Both the position numbers and the translations under genes were made by a program. A DNA stretch of 64,000 nt from Chloroflexota bacterium. Lineage in GTDB: Bacteria > Chloroflexota > Anaerolineae > Anaerolineales > Villigracilaceae. Below are positions 1-8,624 of this stretch, piece after piece; positions within the stretch are counted from its first letter, which is position 1; the number at the start of each line of letters is the position of its first letter. The notes under the pieces were generated by a model. The model made no database searches. It was not told the origin of the DNA and saw only the letters and a program-made list of their open reading frames with translations. The DNA lies in contig JAIOAU010000012.1 of assembly GCA_019873655.1 (NCBI GenBank), positions 1 to 64,000 on the forward strand, read 5' to 3'.

Positions 1-1
1 T

Positions 2-70
2 GCTTTGGCTGAATTGCCTGCTCCAGAGCCTTTTCAATTGCCGCTCCCTATCCCTTTGTCAGGGGTATGA
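2..70 (+). CDS. Possible 3' end of an upstream gene (partial)
   Basis: One plus frame is open from the window edge to a TGA at 68-70 and would encode a Pro/Leu-rich tail of about 22 residues (..PAPEPFQLPLPIPLSGV). Its composition looks like a protein C-terminus, but the stretch is too short to assign a family. It could equally be non-coding. Confidence 0.2.
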   Translation, partial: ALAELPAPEPFQLPLPIPLSGV

Positions 71-143
71 TTTTATGAGACTGTAAAGGTACGAATTTAT
101 GAGACTTTACATAGTGAGTAGTAAATAGTGAGGAGTGAGGAGT
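65..143. repeat. Short direct repeats ahead of purD
   Basis: Two 24-bp near-copies lie head to tail at 65-88 and 89-112, sharing the core TTTATGAGACT. They are followed to 143 by a micro-repeat built on AGTGAG/AGTAGT steps. The last step supplies the purD ribosome binding site (AGGAG at 131-135, 8 nt before the ATG). Confidence 0.6.
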
Positions 144-1421
144 ATGAACGTGTTGCTGGTTGGGGCGGGGGGGCGCGAACATGCGATGGCGTGGACGTTG
201 GCGCAGTCGCCGAAATTGACCAAACTCTACGCCGCGCCCGGCAATCCGGGGATGGCGGCGCTGGCGGAGTGCGTCTCCCTGCGGCCGGAGGACCACGCCG
301 CGCTGGCCGCCTTTTGCCGCGAGAAGGGCGTTGACCTGGTCCTGGTCGGCCCGGAAGCGCCCCTGGCGGCGGGTCTGACCGACGACCTGCTGGCGGCCGG
401 GGTCAAGGTCTTCGGCCCGACGAAGGCGGCGGCGCAAATCGAGGCCTCCAAAGTCTTTGCCAAGCACTTCATGGCGCGGCACGGCATCCCGACGGCGCGC
501 TACGCGGTCTTCCGCAGGCATGCCGAGGCGGTTCGATTTTTAGAGACGGTGGATTACCCGATCGTCATCAAGGCTTCCGGACTGGCGGCGGGGAAGGGCG
601 TGATTTTGCCCGCCTCGAAAGAAGAAGCCCTGGCCGCGCTGGAGGCCGTCATGGTGCGGCGGGAATTCGGCGCGGCGGGCGAGGAGGTGGTCATCGAGGA
701 GCGACTGAGCGGGCCGGAGGTCTCACTGATGGCGTTCTGCGACGGGCGGCGGGCGGTCGCGATGCTCCCGGCGCAGGACCACAAACGCCTGCTGGACGGC
801 GATCGCGGCCCGAACACGGGCGGGATGGGCGCATACGCGCCGGCCCCGGTCTGCCCGCCGGAGATGGTGGACGAAATCGTCGAGACCGTTCTCCAGCCGG
901 CGGTCAGCGGCTTGCGGCTGGAGGGCGCGCCCTTCGTCGGCGTGCTGTACGCCGGGCTGATGCTGACCGAGCGCGGTCCGCAGGTGCTGGAGTTCAACTG
1001 CCGCTTCGGCGACCCGGAGACTCAGGCGGTGCTTCCGCTGCTGGAATCGGATTTGCTCGACCTCGCGCTGGCCTGCGCCGAGGGGCGGCTGAATGAGGCC
1101 GAGATTCGCTGGCGGCGCGGCGCGGCGGTCTGCGTGGTGCTGGCCTCGGCGGGCTATCCCGCCGCGCCGGAGACGGGGAAGCCCATCCACGGGCTGGACG
1201 CCTTGCCGGAGGACGTCCTGTGTTTCCACGCCGGGACGAAGTCGGTGGACGGGCGAATCGTCACCGCCGGCGGCCGCGTCCTGGGCCTGACGGCGCGGGC
1301 GGCGACGCTGCGCGAGGCGGTCGAGAAGGCGTATCGGGCAGTGGAGAAGGTGGAGTTCGAGGGGAGGCAGTATAGGCGGGACATTGCAGTCAGCGGACTT
1401 CGTCACGGAATCGCGGATTGA
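144..1421 (+). CDS. purD: Phosphoribosylamine-glycine ligase (GAR synthetase)
   Basis: PurD joins glycine to phosphoribosylamine using ATP, the second step of de novo purine synthesis, in the cytoplasm. The protein opens with the N-terminal motif VLLVGAGGREHA, has an ATP-grasp middle (IKASGLAAGKGV, MGAYAP) and the metal/ATP motif EFNCRFGDPETQ, and is of normal length (425 aa). The ATG at 144 is preferred over the in-frame GTG at 135 because GVGGREHA-type proteins begin right there and AGGAG lies 8 nt upstream. The C-terminus is odd. After the family-typical YRRDI, the last roughly ten residues (VSGLRHGIAD) are encoded by the first unit of a 43-bp tandem repeat, so the original tail appears to have been replaced. 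It heads the purine cluster. Confidence 0.96.
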   Translation: MNVLLVGAGGREHAMAWTLAQSPKLTKLYAAPGNPGMAALAECVSLRPEDHAALAAFCREKGVDLVLVGPEAPLAAGLTDDLLAAGVKVFGPTKAAAQIEASKVFAKHFMARHGIPTARYAVFRRHAEAVRFLETVDYPIVIKASGLAAGKGVILPASKEEALAALEAVMVRREFGAAGEEVVIEERLSGPEVSLMAFCDGRRAVAMLPAQDHKRLLDGDRGPNTGGMGAYAPAPVCPPEMVDEIVETVLQPAVSGLRLEGAPFVGVLYAGLMLTERGPQVLEFNCRFGDPETQAVLPLLESDLLDLALACAEGRLNEAEIRWRRGAAVCVVLASAGYPAAPETGKPIHGLDALPEDVLCFHAGTKSVDGRIVTAGGRVLGLTARAATLREAVEKAYRAVEKVEFEGRQYRRDIAVSGLRHGIAD

Positions 1422-1576
1422 AGCGGATTTTTGCAACGGACTTTGTCACGGAATCGCGGATGGGAACGGATTTTTTCAACGGACTTCGTCACGGAATCAC
1501 GGATTGAAGCGGATTGTTTCAACGGACTTTGTCACGGAATCACGGATGAGAACGGATTACGGAATCACGGATTTTT
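1394..1576 (+). repeat. 43-bp tandem repeat, four copies plus a partial
   Basis: Units start at 1394, 1437, 1480, 1523 and (partial) 1560. Each carries CGGACTTyGTCACGGAATC followed by a GGAT...CGGATT half. Units 1 and 3 share one variant (GATTGAAGCGG) and units 2 and 4 the other (GATGrGAACGG), so there is a higher-order 86-bp period. The array overlaps the end of purD and stops 18 bases before the next ATG. There are no spacers, so it is not a CRISPR array. Related units in inverse orientation lie at 2150-2231. Confidence 0.9.
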
Positions 1577-1594
1577 GGCAGGAGAGGAGGACTC

Positions 1595-3244
1595 ATGAAA
1601 AAGAAGCCGGGTCTGGTCAGAACGCCGCTGGATGAATTGACGTACAAGGTCAATGGGTTGGCAATGCAGGTTCATCGCGAACTGAAAGCGGGACATAAGG
1701 AGGTTGTCTACCAACGCAGGCTTGCAGAATTGTGCCGACAAGCCGAGTTGCGAGTCGAAATGGAGAAACGCGTCGAGGTTTGGATTGGAGATCAGTTGGT
1801 AGGGTATATCTACATTGACCTGTGGATTGAGGAGCGCCTGGTGGTCGAGTGCAAGGCGCTCAACCACGATTTGACGGATGATGAACTCAGCCAAGTCTTG
1901 GTGTACCTGGCCGCGACCGGCGCGCCGGTGGGGATACTTTACAATTTTGGACGATCCAGCCTGGAATTTCGCCGTGTTCTGCGTCCGCAGCCGGTTCAGG
2001 ATTGGCAAAAATACCTGCTCCGCGGCGTCTGGAGGCCGCACGGTTCTCCTCCGATCCTGGTTTCCGGCGAAGCATCTCAGCCTATCCGCTTTTCGGTGGT
2101 CAGTCCGCTTGCCTCTCAGCCATCTGTGCTTCAACCAACATCTCCAGAGAAATCCGTTCCCGTCCGTGAGTCCGCGACAGAGTCCGAAACCAAATCCGTT
2201 CCCGTCCGTGAATCCGTGAAAAAGTCCGTTGATCATTACGCCGCCTCCGGCGTCTCCATTGACGCCGGCAACCGCGCCGTTGAATTGATGCGCGACGCTG
2301 TCCGTTCCACGTACGGGCCGGAGGTGCTGGCCGGAATCGGCGCGTTCGGCGGGCTTTATGATGCCGCCGCCCTCAAAGGGATGCGATCGCCAGTGCTGGT
2401 CGCCTCAACCGATGGGGTGGGGACGAAGGTTAAACTCGCCGCCGCGGCCGGGCGTTACCGCTCGATAGGACACGACATCGTCAACCATTGCATTGACGAC
2501 ATCCTCGTCCAGGGCGCCCGCCCGCTGTTCTTTCTGGATTATTTTGCCACCTCGCGGCTCGATCCGCAAATCGTCGCCGAGGTGGTGACCGGCGCGGCCG
2601 AAGCCTGCCGCGCAGCGGGCATGGCCCTGCTCGGCGGCGAGACGGCCGAGATGCCCGGCGTCTACGCCGACGGCGAGTTCGACCTGGCCGGGACCATCGT
2701 CGGCGTGGTGGAGCGCGAGTCCGCTCTGCCGCGCCCCGGCGTCTGCCCCGGCGACCTGCTGGTCGGCTTGCGCTCGTCCGGGCCGCATACTAACGGTTAC
2801 TCGCTCATCCGCCGCGTCTTTGCCGATGTCCCGCTCGACATGGTCTTCCCCGAACTGGGCATTCCCCTCGCCGATGCCCTCCTCGAACCGCACCGCTCCT
2901 ACCTGAACCTGCTCTGGCCTGTCGTCAGCAGTCCGTCCTCGCCGGTGAAAGCCCTGGCGCACCTGACCGGCGGCGGCTTTTTCGAGAACATCCCGCGCGT
3001 CCTGCCGGAGGGAGTCGGCGCGGTCGTCCGCCGCGGGTCGTGGCCCGCGCCCGCCCTCTTCGACTTGATTCAGACGCGCGGCGGCGTGGACTCGTCCGAA
3101 ATGCACCGCGTTTTCAATATGGGGATTGGGATGGTCGCTGTGGTCGCGCCCGACAGGGTGGATGAATTTCGAGCCGCCCTGGGCGAGCCGACCTGGATAA
3201 TCGGGGAACTCGTCCCCGGCGAACGCAAAGTTGTTTTGGAATAA
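1595..3244 (+). CDS. purM: GxxExxY domain fused to phosphoribosylformylglycinamidine cyclo-ligase (PurM)
   Basis: The reading frame encodes 549 aa. Residues 1 to about 130 form a GxxExxY protein (GHKEVVY at 33-39, and a VECK motif of the PD-(D/E)xK nuclease fold); this family has no settled function. Residues about 140-212 are low complexity and include two copies of KSVPVRES encoded by inverted 43-bp-type repeats. Residues about 213-549 are a complete PurM (SIDAGN, STDGVGTKVK, LLGGETAEMPG, LTGGGFFENIPR), which makes AIR from FGAM. The ATG at 1595 has a strong GGAGAGGAGG site. PurM has lost its own ATG. The only nearby in-frame start is a GTG at 2216 without a Shine-Dalgarno sequence, so either a fusion protein is made or PurM starts weakly at 2216. 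It lies between purD and the AICAR transformylase. Confidence 0.9.
   Translation: MKKKPGLVRTPLDELTYKVNGLAMQVHRELKAGHKEVVYQRRLAELCRQAELRVEMEKRVEVWIGDQLVGYIYIDLWIEERLVVECKALNHDLTDDELSQVLVYLAATGAPVGILYNFGRSSLEFRRVLRPQPVQDWQKYLLRGVWRPHGSPPILVSGEASQPIRFSVVSPLASQPSVLQPTSPEKSVPVRESATESETKSVPVRESVKKSVDHYAASGVSIDAGNRAVELMRDAVRSTYGPEVLAGIGAFGGLYDAAALKGMRSPVLVASTDGVGTKVKLAAAAGRYRSIGHDIVNHCIDDILVQGARPLFFLDYFATSRLDPQIVAEVVTGAAEACRAAGMALLGGETAEMPGVYADGEFDLAGTIVGVVERESALPRPGVCPGDLLVGLRSSGPHTNGYSLIRRVFADVPLDMVFPELGIPLADALLEPHRSYLNLLWPVVSSPSSPVKALAHLTGGGFFENIPRVLPEGVGAVVRRGSWPAPALFDLIQTRGGVDSSEMHRVFNMGIGMVAVVAPDRVDEFRAALGEPTWIIGELVPGERKVVLE
2150..2231 (-). repeat. Inverted copies of the 43-bp repeat inside the GxxExxY-purM frame
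   Basis: Two units with a 42-bp period (start points 2151 and 2193, AATCCGTTCCCGTCCGTGA) are the reverse complement of the units at 1394-1576. They end directly before the first conserved PurM codons. Together with the upstream array they bracket the GxxExxY gene as inverted flanks of an insertion of about 840 bp. Confidence 0.85.
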
Positions 3245-3253
3245 GGAGATGCT

Positions 3254-4426
3254 ATGCCTCAAGAACTCCCCCTGCGCTACGGCGCCAACCCGCACCAGAC
3301 CCCGGCGCGGGTGTACATGAAATCCGGCGACCTGCCCTTGCGCGTTCTGAACGGCGCGCCCGGCTACATCAATCTGCTCGACGCCCTCAACGGCTGGCAG
3401 TTGGTGCGCGAACTGCGGGCGGCGCTGAACCTGCCGGCGGCGGCTTCGTTCAAGCACGTCAGCCCCAGCGGCGCGGCGGTCGCCGTCCCGCTCTCGACCG
3501 CCCTGGCGAAGGCCTGTTTCGTCGAAGACCTCGACCTCTCGCCCCTGGCCGTCGCCTACGCCCGCGCCCGCGGCGCAGACCGGATGTCGTCCTTTGGCGA
3601 TTTCGTCGCTCTCTCCGACCCGGTGGATGTCCCGACCGCCCGCCTGCTGGCGCGCGAGGTCTCGGATGGCGTCATCGCCCCGGGCTGCGAACCGGAGGCG
3701 CTCGAAATCCTGAAGAACAAGAAGGGCGGCAAGTACGTGGTCATCGAGATCGACCCGGACTACGCCCCCGGCGAAATGGAAACGCGCGAGGTCTTCGGCG
3801 TGACCTTCGAACAGCGCCGCAACGACCGCCTCGTCACGCCCGACGACTTGCAGAACATCGTCACGGCCAACAAGGACCTGCCGGAGAACGCCCGCCGCGA
3901 CATGATGGTGGCCTGGATTACGCTCAAGTACACCCAGTCCAACTCGGTCTGCTACGCGTTGAACGGACAGGTCATCGGCGTCGGCGCGGGACAGCAGTCG
4001 CGGGTCCACTGCACCCGCCTCGCCGGTCTGAAAGCCGACCTGTGGTGGCTGCGACAGCATCCGGCCGTGCTGGGGCTGAAGTTCCGGCCCGAGGTCAAAC
4101 GCCCGGAGCGGGACAACGCCATTGACCAGTACCTTCAGCCGGATGTCACCGCCGCCGAAAAGGCCGACTGGGGCGAGGTCTTCGCCGAAGTCCCCGAGCC
4201 GCTCTCTCCCGCCGAGCGCCGCGCCTGGCTGGACAAATTGACCGGCGTCACCCTCGGCTCGGACGCCTTCTTCCCCTTCCGCGATTCGATTGACCGGGCG
4301 GCGCTTTCGGGCGTCAGGTACGTCCTCCAGCCCGGCGGCTCGGCCCGCGACGAGGAGGTCATCCGCGCCTGCGATGCGTACGGCATGGTCATGGTCTTTT
4401 CCGGCGTGCGCCTGTTTCACCATTAG
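3254..4426 (+). CDS. purH: AICAR formyltransferase, stand-alone form (PurH C-terminal domain)
   Basis: The enzyme formylates AICAR to FAICAR with 10-formyltetrahydrofolate. The 390-aa protein opens with [12 protein letters not shown], carries the [11 protein letters not shown] and [10 protein letters not shown] regions of the transformylase and ends with the RDEEVI...[14 protein letters not shown] block. It lacks the MGS-fold IMP cyclohydrolase domain that is fused in the usual PurH of about 520 aa; that domain is encoded separately at 5073-5654. AAGGAG lies ahead of the ATG and purN follows after 3 bases. This short non-fused type is known in some bacteria. Confidence 0.93.
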   Translation: MPQELPLRYGANPHQTPARVYMKSGDLPLRVLNGAPGYINLLDALNGWQLVRELRAALNLPAAASFKHVSPSGAAVAVPLSTALAKACFVEDLDLSPLAVAYARARGADRMSSFGDFVALSDPVDVPTARLLAREVSDGVIAPGCEPEALEILKNKKGGKYVVIEIDPDYAPGEMETREVFGVTFEQRRNDRLVTPDDLQNIVTANKDLPENARRDMMVAWITLKYTQSNSVCYALNGQVIGVGAGQQSRVHCTRLAGLKADLWWLRQHPAVLGLKFRPEVKRPERDNAIDQYLQPDVTAAEKADWGEVFAEVPEPLSPAERRAWLDKLTGVTLGSDAFFPFRDSIDRAALSGVRYVLQPGGSARDEEVIRACDAYGMVMVFSGVRLFHH

Positions 4427-4429
4427 CCT

Positions 4430-5038
4430 ATGACTGCCCGGCTGGTCGTTCTCATCTCCGGCAACGGCTCGAATCTGCAGGCCATCCTGGACGCCTGCGC
4501 CGAGGGGACGCTTCCCGCCCGCGTCGTGGCTGTTTTCTCGAACAAGCCCGAAGCCTTCGGCCTGGAGCGGGCGCGGCGGGCCGGCGTCCCGGCGATTGCC
4601 TTTCCCAAACGGGACGGCGAGTCCCGCGCCGACTATGACCTGCGTCTGGCCGAAGCGGTGACGTCCTTTCGGCCCGATTACGTCATCCTGGCCGGCTGGA
4701 TGCGCCTGCTGACGATGGCCTTCCTGGGGCGTTTCCCGCAGCGGGTCGTCAACCTGCATCCGGCCCTGCCTGGAACGTTCCCCGGCGTGCATGCCATCGA
4801 GCGCGCCTACGCCGCCTGGCAGCGCGGCGAGATTGACCGCTCCGGCGTCATGGTTCACCTCGTCCCCGACGAGGGCGTGGATTCCGGCCCCGTGCTGGGA
4901 GTCGAGGAAATCCGCTTCCGGCCGGCCGAGACGCTGGAGGCCTTCGAAGCGCGTGTCCACGAAGTCGAACACCGCTTGCTGGTCAAAACCATCCAAGAAA
5001 TCATTGCAAAGGACGCCAATTGCCCCAATTTTTCGTGA
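4430..5038 (+). CDS. purN: Phosphoribosylglycinamide formyltransferase (GAR transformylase)
   Basis: PurN transfers a formyl group from 10-formyl-THF to GAR. The 202-aa protein has [11 protein letters not shown] at the N-terminus, the catalytic Asn and His in [12 protein letters not shown] and the catalytic Asp in [11 protein letters not shown]. It lies between the two separated PurH activities, 3 bases after the transformylase stop, so it is probably translationally coupled; no good Shine-Dalgarno sequence is seen. Its last residues (DANCPNFS) and its stop codon are encoded by a partial copy of a dispersed repeat (5027-5066), so the C-terminus may have been altered. Confidence 0.95.
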   Translation: MTARLVVLISGNGSNLQAILDACAEGTLPARVVAVFSNKPEAFGLERARRAGVPAIAFPKRDGESRADYDLRLAEAVTSFRPDYVILAGWMRLLTMAFLGRFPQRVVNLHPALPGTFPGVHAIERAYAAWQRGEIDRSGVMVHLVPDEGVDSGPVLGVEEIRFRPAETLEAFEARVHEVEHRLLVKTIQEIIAKDANCPNFS

Positions 5039-5066
5039 AATTCGTGCTATTCGATGCGAAAAGGAG
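5027..5066 (-). repeat. Partial copy of the MITE-like repeat
   Basis: This stretch shares TTTTTCGT-AAATTCGTG and ATTCGATGC with the core of the elements at 29804-29942 and 34413-34551. It spans the end of purN and runs up to the ribosome binding site (AAGGAG) of the next gene. Confidence 0.6.
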
Positions 5067-5072
5067 TTTTCA

Positions 5073-5654
5073 ATGCCAAAAGCCATCCTCTCCGTCCATG
5101 ACAAGACCGGCGTGGTCGAATTCGCCCGCGGTCTGGTTGACCTCGGCTGGGCCCTGCTCGCCTCCGGCGGGACGGCGCGCCTGCTGCGCGAGAACGGCCT
5201 GCCGGTCATCGAAGTGGCTGACTATACCGGCTCGCCCGAAATTCTCGGCGGGCGGGTCAAGACCCTGCACCCGGCGGTGCACGGCGGTCTGCTGGCGCGC
5301 CCGACCGACGCCGACCATCAGGAATTGCTCGCCCTCGGCTGGGATTACATTGACCTGGTCGCCGTCAACCTCTATCCTTTCGAGCAGACGGTGGCCCGTC
5401 CCGGCGTGACCTATGCCGAGGCCATCGAGAACATCGACATCGGCGGCGTGACCCTCATCCGCGCCGCGGCCAAGAACCACGAGCGCGTCACCCTGGTCTG
5501 CGACCCGGCCGATTACGCCGAAGTGCTGGCCGCGTTGCGCACTGGCGGCGTCCCGTTTGCGCTGCGTCAGCGGCTGGCCGTCAAAGGCTTTCAGACGACG
5601 GCGCGCTACGACGCCGCGATTGCAGATTATCTTTCGGCTCAGGAAACCGGATAG
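5073..5654 (+). CDS. purH: IMP cyclohydrolase, stand-alone form (PurH N-terminal domain)
   Basis: It closes FAICAR to IMP, the last step of purine synthesis. The 193-aa protein is only the MGS-like half of Pur[44 protein letters not shown] and IENIDIGG...RAAAKNH. The ATG at 5073 follows AAGGAG by 5 bases; a longer frame from 4791 is read through from inside purN and is not used. The matching transformylase is at 3254-4426, with purN between them, so the complete IMP-forming tail of the pathway is present as separate polypeptides. Confidence 0.94.
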   Translation: MPKAILSVHDKTGVVEFARGLVDLGWALLASGGTARLLRENGLPVIEVADYTGSPEILGGRVKTLHPAVHGGLLARPTDADHQELLALGWDYIDLVAVNLYPFEQTVARPGVTYAEAIENIDIGGVTLIRAAAKNHERVTLVCDPADYAEVLAALRTGGVPFALRQRLAVKGFQTTARYDAAIADYLSAQETG

Positions 5655-5732
5655 TTTGGACTTCGTTCGAAGAAAAGGAAGTCATGATAAACTTGCATAG
5701 CCGTTTTCATTTCCCCTCGTCAGGAGTCTCTT

Positions 5733-6710
5733 ATGGTTAAGGTCGTTGGTTCCCCGCTCCCCAACATCCCCTGGGAGGAACGTCCCGCCGGTTGCTCGGA
5801 CGTCGTCTGGCGTTACAGCAAGAACCCTATCATCCCGCGGGATTTGATTCTCTCCTCGAACAGCATTTTCAACAGCGCGGTCGTCCCCTTCAAGGGCGCT
5901 TTCGCCGGCGTTTTTCGCTGCGATGACAAGCGCCGCCATATGAACATCCACCGCGGCTTCAGCCCGGACGGATTCCACTGGCAGATTGACAACGAGCCAA
6001 TCGAGTGGTTGTGCGACGACCCCGAGGCGGCTTTTACCTATTACCGCTACGATCCGCGCGTCTGCTGGATCGAAGACCGCTATTACGTCATGTGGTGCAA
6101 CGGCTATCACGGCCCCACGATTGGGGTGGGCTACACCTTCGATTTCGAGAAATTTTACTTCTTGGAAAACGCCCTCCTGCCCTATAACCGCAACGGCGTG
6201 CCCTTTCCCCGCAAAATCAACGGCAAGTATGTGATGCTCAACCGCCCCTCCGACAACGGTCACACCCCCTTTGGCGACATCTACCTTAGCCAGAGTCCCG
6301 ACATGATTCACTGGGGCGAGCATCGTTTCGTCATGGGGACGGCTGGCGGCTGGCAAAGCACCAAGGTCGGCGCCGGGCCGGTCCCGATCGAGACTGACGA
6401 AGGGTGGCTGCTTTTCTATCACGGCGTGCTGACCTCGTGCAACGGTTTCGTCTATTCTTTCAGCGCCGCTTTGCTCGACCTGGAGAAGCCCTGGAAAGTC
6501 ATCCGCCGCGCTGCGCCCTATCTGCTCTCGCCGCAGACGCTCTACGAATGCGTCGGCGACGTGCCCAACGTGGCCTTTCCCTGCGCTGCGCTGGTTGACG
6601 CGCCCACCGGACGGGTGGCCATTTACTACGGCGGCGCGGATACGGTCACAGCCCTGGCCTTCTGCCGCGTCGACGAAGTGCTCGATTTTCTCAAGGCCAA
6701 TTCGCTTTGA
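5733..6710 (+). CDS. GH130-family glycoside phosphorylase
   Basis: The 325-aa protein has the five-bladed beta-propeller pattern of GH130, enzymes that phosphorolyse beta-mannosides (for example 4-O-beta-mannosyl-glucose or beta-1,4-mannooligosaccharides). Visible marks are [10 protein letters not shown] followed by [41 protein letters not shown] and the C-terminal YYGGADT with an acid partner. There is no signal peptide, so it acts in the cytoplasm. CAGGAG lies ahead of the ATG. The gene stands alone between the purine cluster and a bidirectional terminator. The exact substrate cannot be read from the sequence. Confidence 0.85.
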   Translation: MVKVVGSPLPNIPWEERPAGCSDVVWRYSKNPIIPRDLILSSNSIFNSAVVPFKGAFAGVFRCDDKRRHMNIHRGFSPDGFHWQIDNEPIEWLCDDPEAAFTYYRYDPRVCWIEDRYYVMWCNGYHGPTIGVGYTFDFEKFYFLENALLPYNRNGVPFPRKINGKYVMLNRPSDNGHTPFGDIYLSQSPDMIHWGEHRFVMGTAGGWQSTKVGAGPVPIETDEGWLLFYHGVLTSCNGFVYSFSAALLDLEKPWKVIRRAAPYLLSPQTLYECVGDVPNVAFPCAALVDAPTGRVAIYYGGADTVTALAFCRVDEVLDFLKANSL

Positions 6711-6712
6711 CT

Positions 6713-6747
6713 GAAGAACCCGTTTCCTTCAAGGAAACGGGTTCTTC
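6713..6747. terminator. Bidirectional hairpin terminator
   Basis: A perfect 17-bp inverted repeat (arms 6713-6729 and 6731-6747; core GAACCCGTTTCC / GGAAACGGGTTC) lies between the convergent GH130 and ABC exporter genes. The A/T ends of the arms give short U tracts in both directions. Confidence 0.85.
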
Positions 6748-6749
6748 AA

Positions 6750-8624
6750 TTACACCGCCCGGCCCTCGAACTGACTGTTGTACAGTTCGGCGTAGAAGCC
6801 TCCCTTGGCCAGCAGTTTCTCGTGCTTGCCCTGTTCGACGATGTCGCCGTCCTTCATGACCAGAATCCAGTCGGCGTCGCGAATGGTGGAGAGACGGTGG
6901 GCGATGATGAACGAGGTGCGGCCTTTCATCAGGGCCTGCATGGCTCTTTGAATCAAGACCTCGGTGTGCGTGTCCACCGAACTGGTTGCCTCGTCGAGGA
7001 TCAGGATGTTCGGGTCGGTCAGGATGGCGCGGGCGATGGTCAGCAGTTGTTTCTGTCCGGCCGAGATGTTGGTCGTCTCTTCGTTGAGGACGAAGTCGTA
7101 GCCGCCGGGCAGGGCGCGGATGAAGTGATCGGCGTGAGCGGCTTTGGCCGCGGCGATCACCTCCTCGTCGGTGGCCGTGATGCGCCCGTAGCGGATGTTT
7201 TCCATGATCGTGCCGTTGAACAGCCAGGTGTCCTGCAGAACCATGCCGAACATGCAGCGCAGGTCGCCGCGCCGGAAGTGACGGATGTCGTGCCCGTCGA
7301 GCAGGATGGCCCCGCCGTTGACGTCGTAGAAGCGCATCAACAGTTTGACCATCGTCGTCTTGCCGGCGCCGGTCGGCCCGACGATGGCAATGCGTTGACC
7401 CGGCTCGGCGTAGAAGGTGAAGTCATGGATGATGATTCGGTCTGGCGTGTAGCCGAAGCGGACGTTCTTGAAGTCCACGCGGCCTTTGAAGTCGCTCAAT
7501 TGCACCGGCTCGGCCGGATCGGGAATCTCCTCCTCTTCGGCCAGAAATTCGAAGACCCGCTCCGCTGCCGCCGCCGTTTGCTGGAGGACGTTGGAGACAT
7601 TCGCGATCTGCATCATCGGCTGCGTGAAGGAGCGGACGTACTGGATGAAGGCTTGAATGTCGCCGACCGTGATGGTCCTCCGGATGGCGAGGTAGCCGCC
7701 CAGGATGCTGACGGCCACATAGCCCAGGTTGCCGATGAAGTTCATCATCGGCATCATCAGGCCGGAGAGGAATTGCGATTTCCAGGCCGAGGCGTAGAGG
7801 GTGTTGTTGAGATCGTCGAAGCGGGCGATGCTCTTCGCCTCGCCGTTGAAGGCCTTGACCACGACGTGCCCGCCGTACATTTCCTCGATGTGGCCGTTGA
7901 CGTGCCCCAGGTAATCCTGCTGCTGTTTGAAGTATTTCTGGGAATATTTGACGACCACGCTGATGAGAACGAGGGAGAGCGGCACAATCAGGAGCGCCAC
8001 CAGCGTCATCAGCCAACTGATGGAGAACATCATCACCAGCACGCCGAGGACGGTCGTGACGGAGGTGATGATTTGGGTCAGGCTCTGACTCAGGGTCTGG
8101 TTGACCGTATCCACGTCGTTGGTCACGCGCGAGAGGACTTCGCCGTGATTCGTCCCGTCGAAGTAACGCAGCGGCATGCGATCGATTTTCTCGGCGATGT
8201 CGCGGCGGAAGCGGTAGGCGATGTTGGCCGAGATGTCGGCCATGATCCAGCCCTGAATGTAACTCAGCAGCGCAGAAAGAGCATAGAGGACGAGTACGGT
8301 GAAGAGAACGTTGCCGATGTACTCGAAGTCGATGCCCGTCCCCGCGCCGGTAATCTGCCCCAGGACGCCCTCGAACAGTTTTGTGGTCGCTCTGCCCAGA
8401 ATCTTGGGGCCGATGATCGAGAAGACGGTCGAGGCGACCGCGATCAGCATGGACGCCAGGATGGCTAGGCGGTACCTGCCCAGATATTCGATGAGTTTGC
8501 GCATCGTGCCGCGGAAATCGCGGGCTTTTTCGCCTTTCATCATCGCCCGCGGACCGCCGTGTCCGAAGGGGCCGACCGGACGAGGAGGGCGATTGGTCGA
8601 GGCAGGGGCGTTTTGGTTGCTCAT
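6750..8624 (-). CDS. ABC exporter half-transporter, partner with canonical Walker B
   Basis: This is a type IV (MDR/lipid A-type) exporter subunit of 624 aa. It has a GPFGHGG-containing basic N-terminus, six membrane helices (about residues 45-330) and a nucleotide-binding domain with Walker A GPTGAGKTT, Walker B plus catalytic Glu ILILDEATSS and the switch His in IIAHRLSTI. The ABC signature is altered to ISAGQKQ instead of SGGQ. It overlaps the upstream partner gene by 4 bases (ATGA). In heterodimeric exporters such as BmrCD or TM287/288, one ATP site is degenerate; here this subunit's altered signature would face the partner's degenerate Walker B. Probable drug, lipid or peptide efflux; the substrate is unknown. 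Confidence 0.92.
   Translation of the reverse strand: MSNQNAPASTNRPPRPVGPFGHGGPRAMMKGEKARDFRGTMRKLIEYLGRYRLAILASMLIAVASTVFSIIGPKILGRATTKLFEGVLGQITGAGTGIDFEYIGNVLFTVLVLYALSALLSYIQGWIMADISANIAYRFRRDIAEKIDRMPLRYFDGTNHGEVLSRVTNDVDTVNQTLSQSLTQIITSVTTVLGVLVMMFSISWLMTLVALLIVPLSLVLISVVVKYSQKYFKQQQDYLGHVNGHIEEMYGGHVVVKAFNGEAKSIARFDDLNNTLYASAWKSQFLSGLMMPMMNFIGNLGYVAVSILGGYLAIRRTITVGDIQAFIQYVRSFTQPMMQIANVSNVLQQTAAAAERVFEFLAEEEEIPDPAEPVQLSDFKGRVDFKNVRFGYTPDRIIIHDFTFYAEPGQRIAIVGPTGAGKTTMVKLLMRFYDVNGGAILLDGHDIRHFRRGDLRCMFGMVLQDTWLFNGTIMENIRYGRITATDEEVIAAAKAAHADHFIRALPGGYDFVLNEETTNISAGQKQLLTIARAILTDPNILILDEATSSVDTHTEVLIQRAMQALMKGRTSFIIAHRLSTIRDADWILVMKDGDIVEQGKHEKLLAKGGFYAELYNSQFEGRAV

Noticed and set aside
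1394-1576. Repeat array as a CRISPR locus
   Set aside because: Units are directly adjacent without unique spacers, and no cas gene is near.
1384-1635. Small plus-strand ORF over the 43-bp repeats
   Set aside because: It is a translation of the repeat units, overlaps purD and the GxxExxY gene and has no ribosome binding site.
2405-5209. 934-codon open frame on the minus strand over the purine genes
   Set aside because: It lies antisense to four well-identified purine genes and shows low-complexity Arg/Gly/Asp-rich composition, a GC-rich shadow frame.
6822-8468. 548-codon plus frame antisense to the ABC exporter
   Set aside because: Shadow of the exporter codons; Asp/Val/His-rich with no domain motif.
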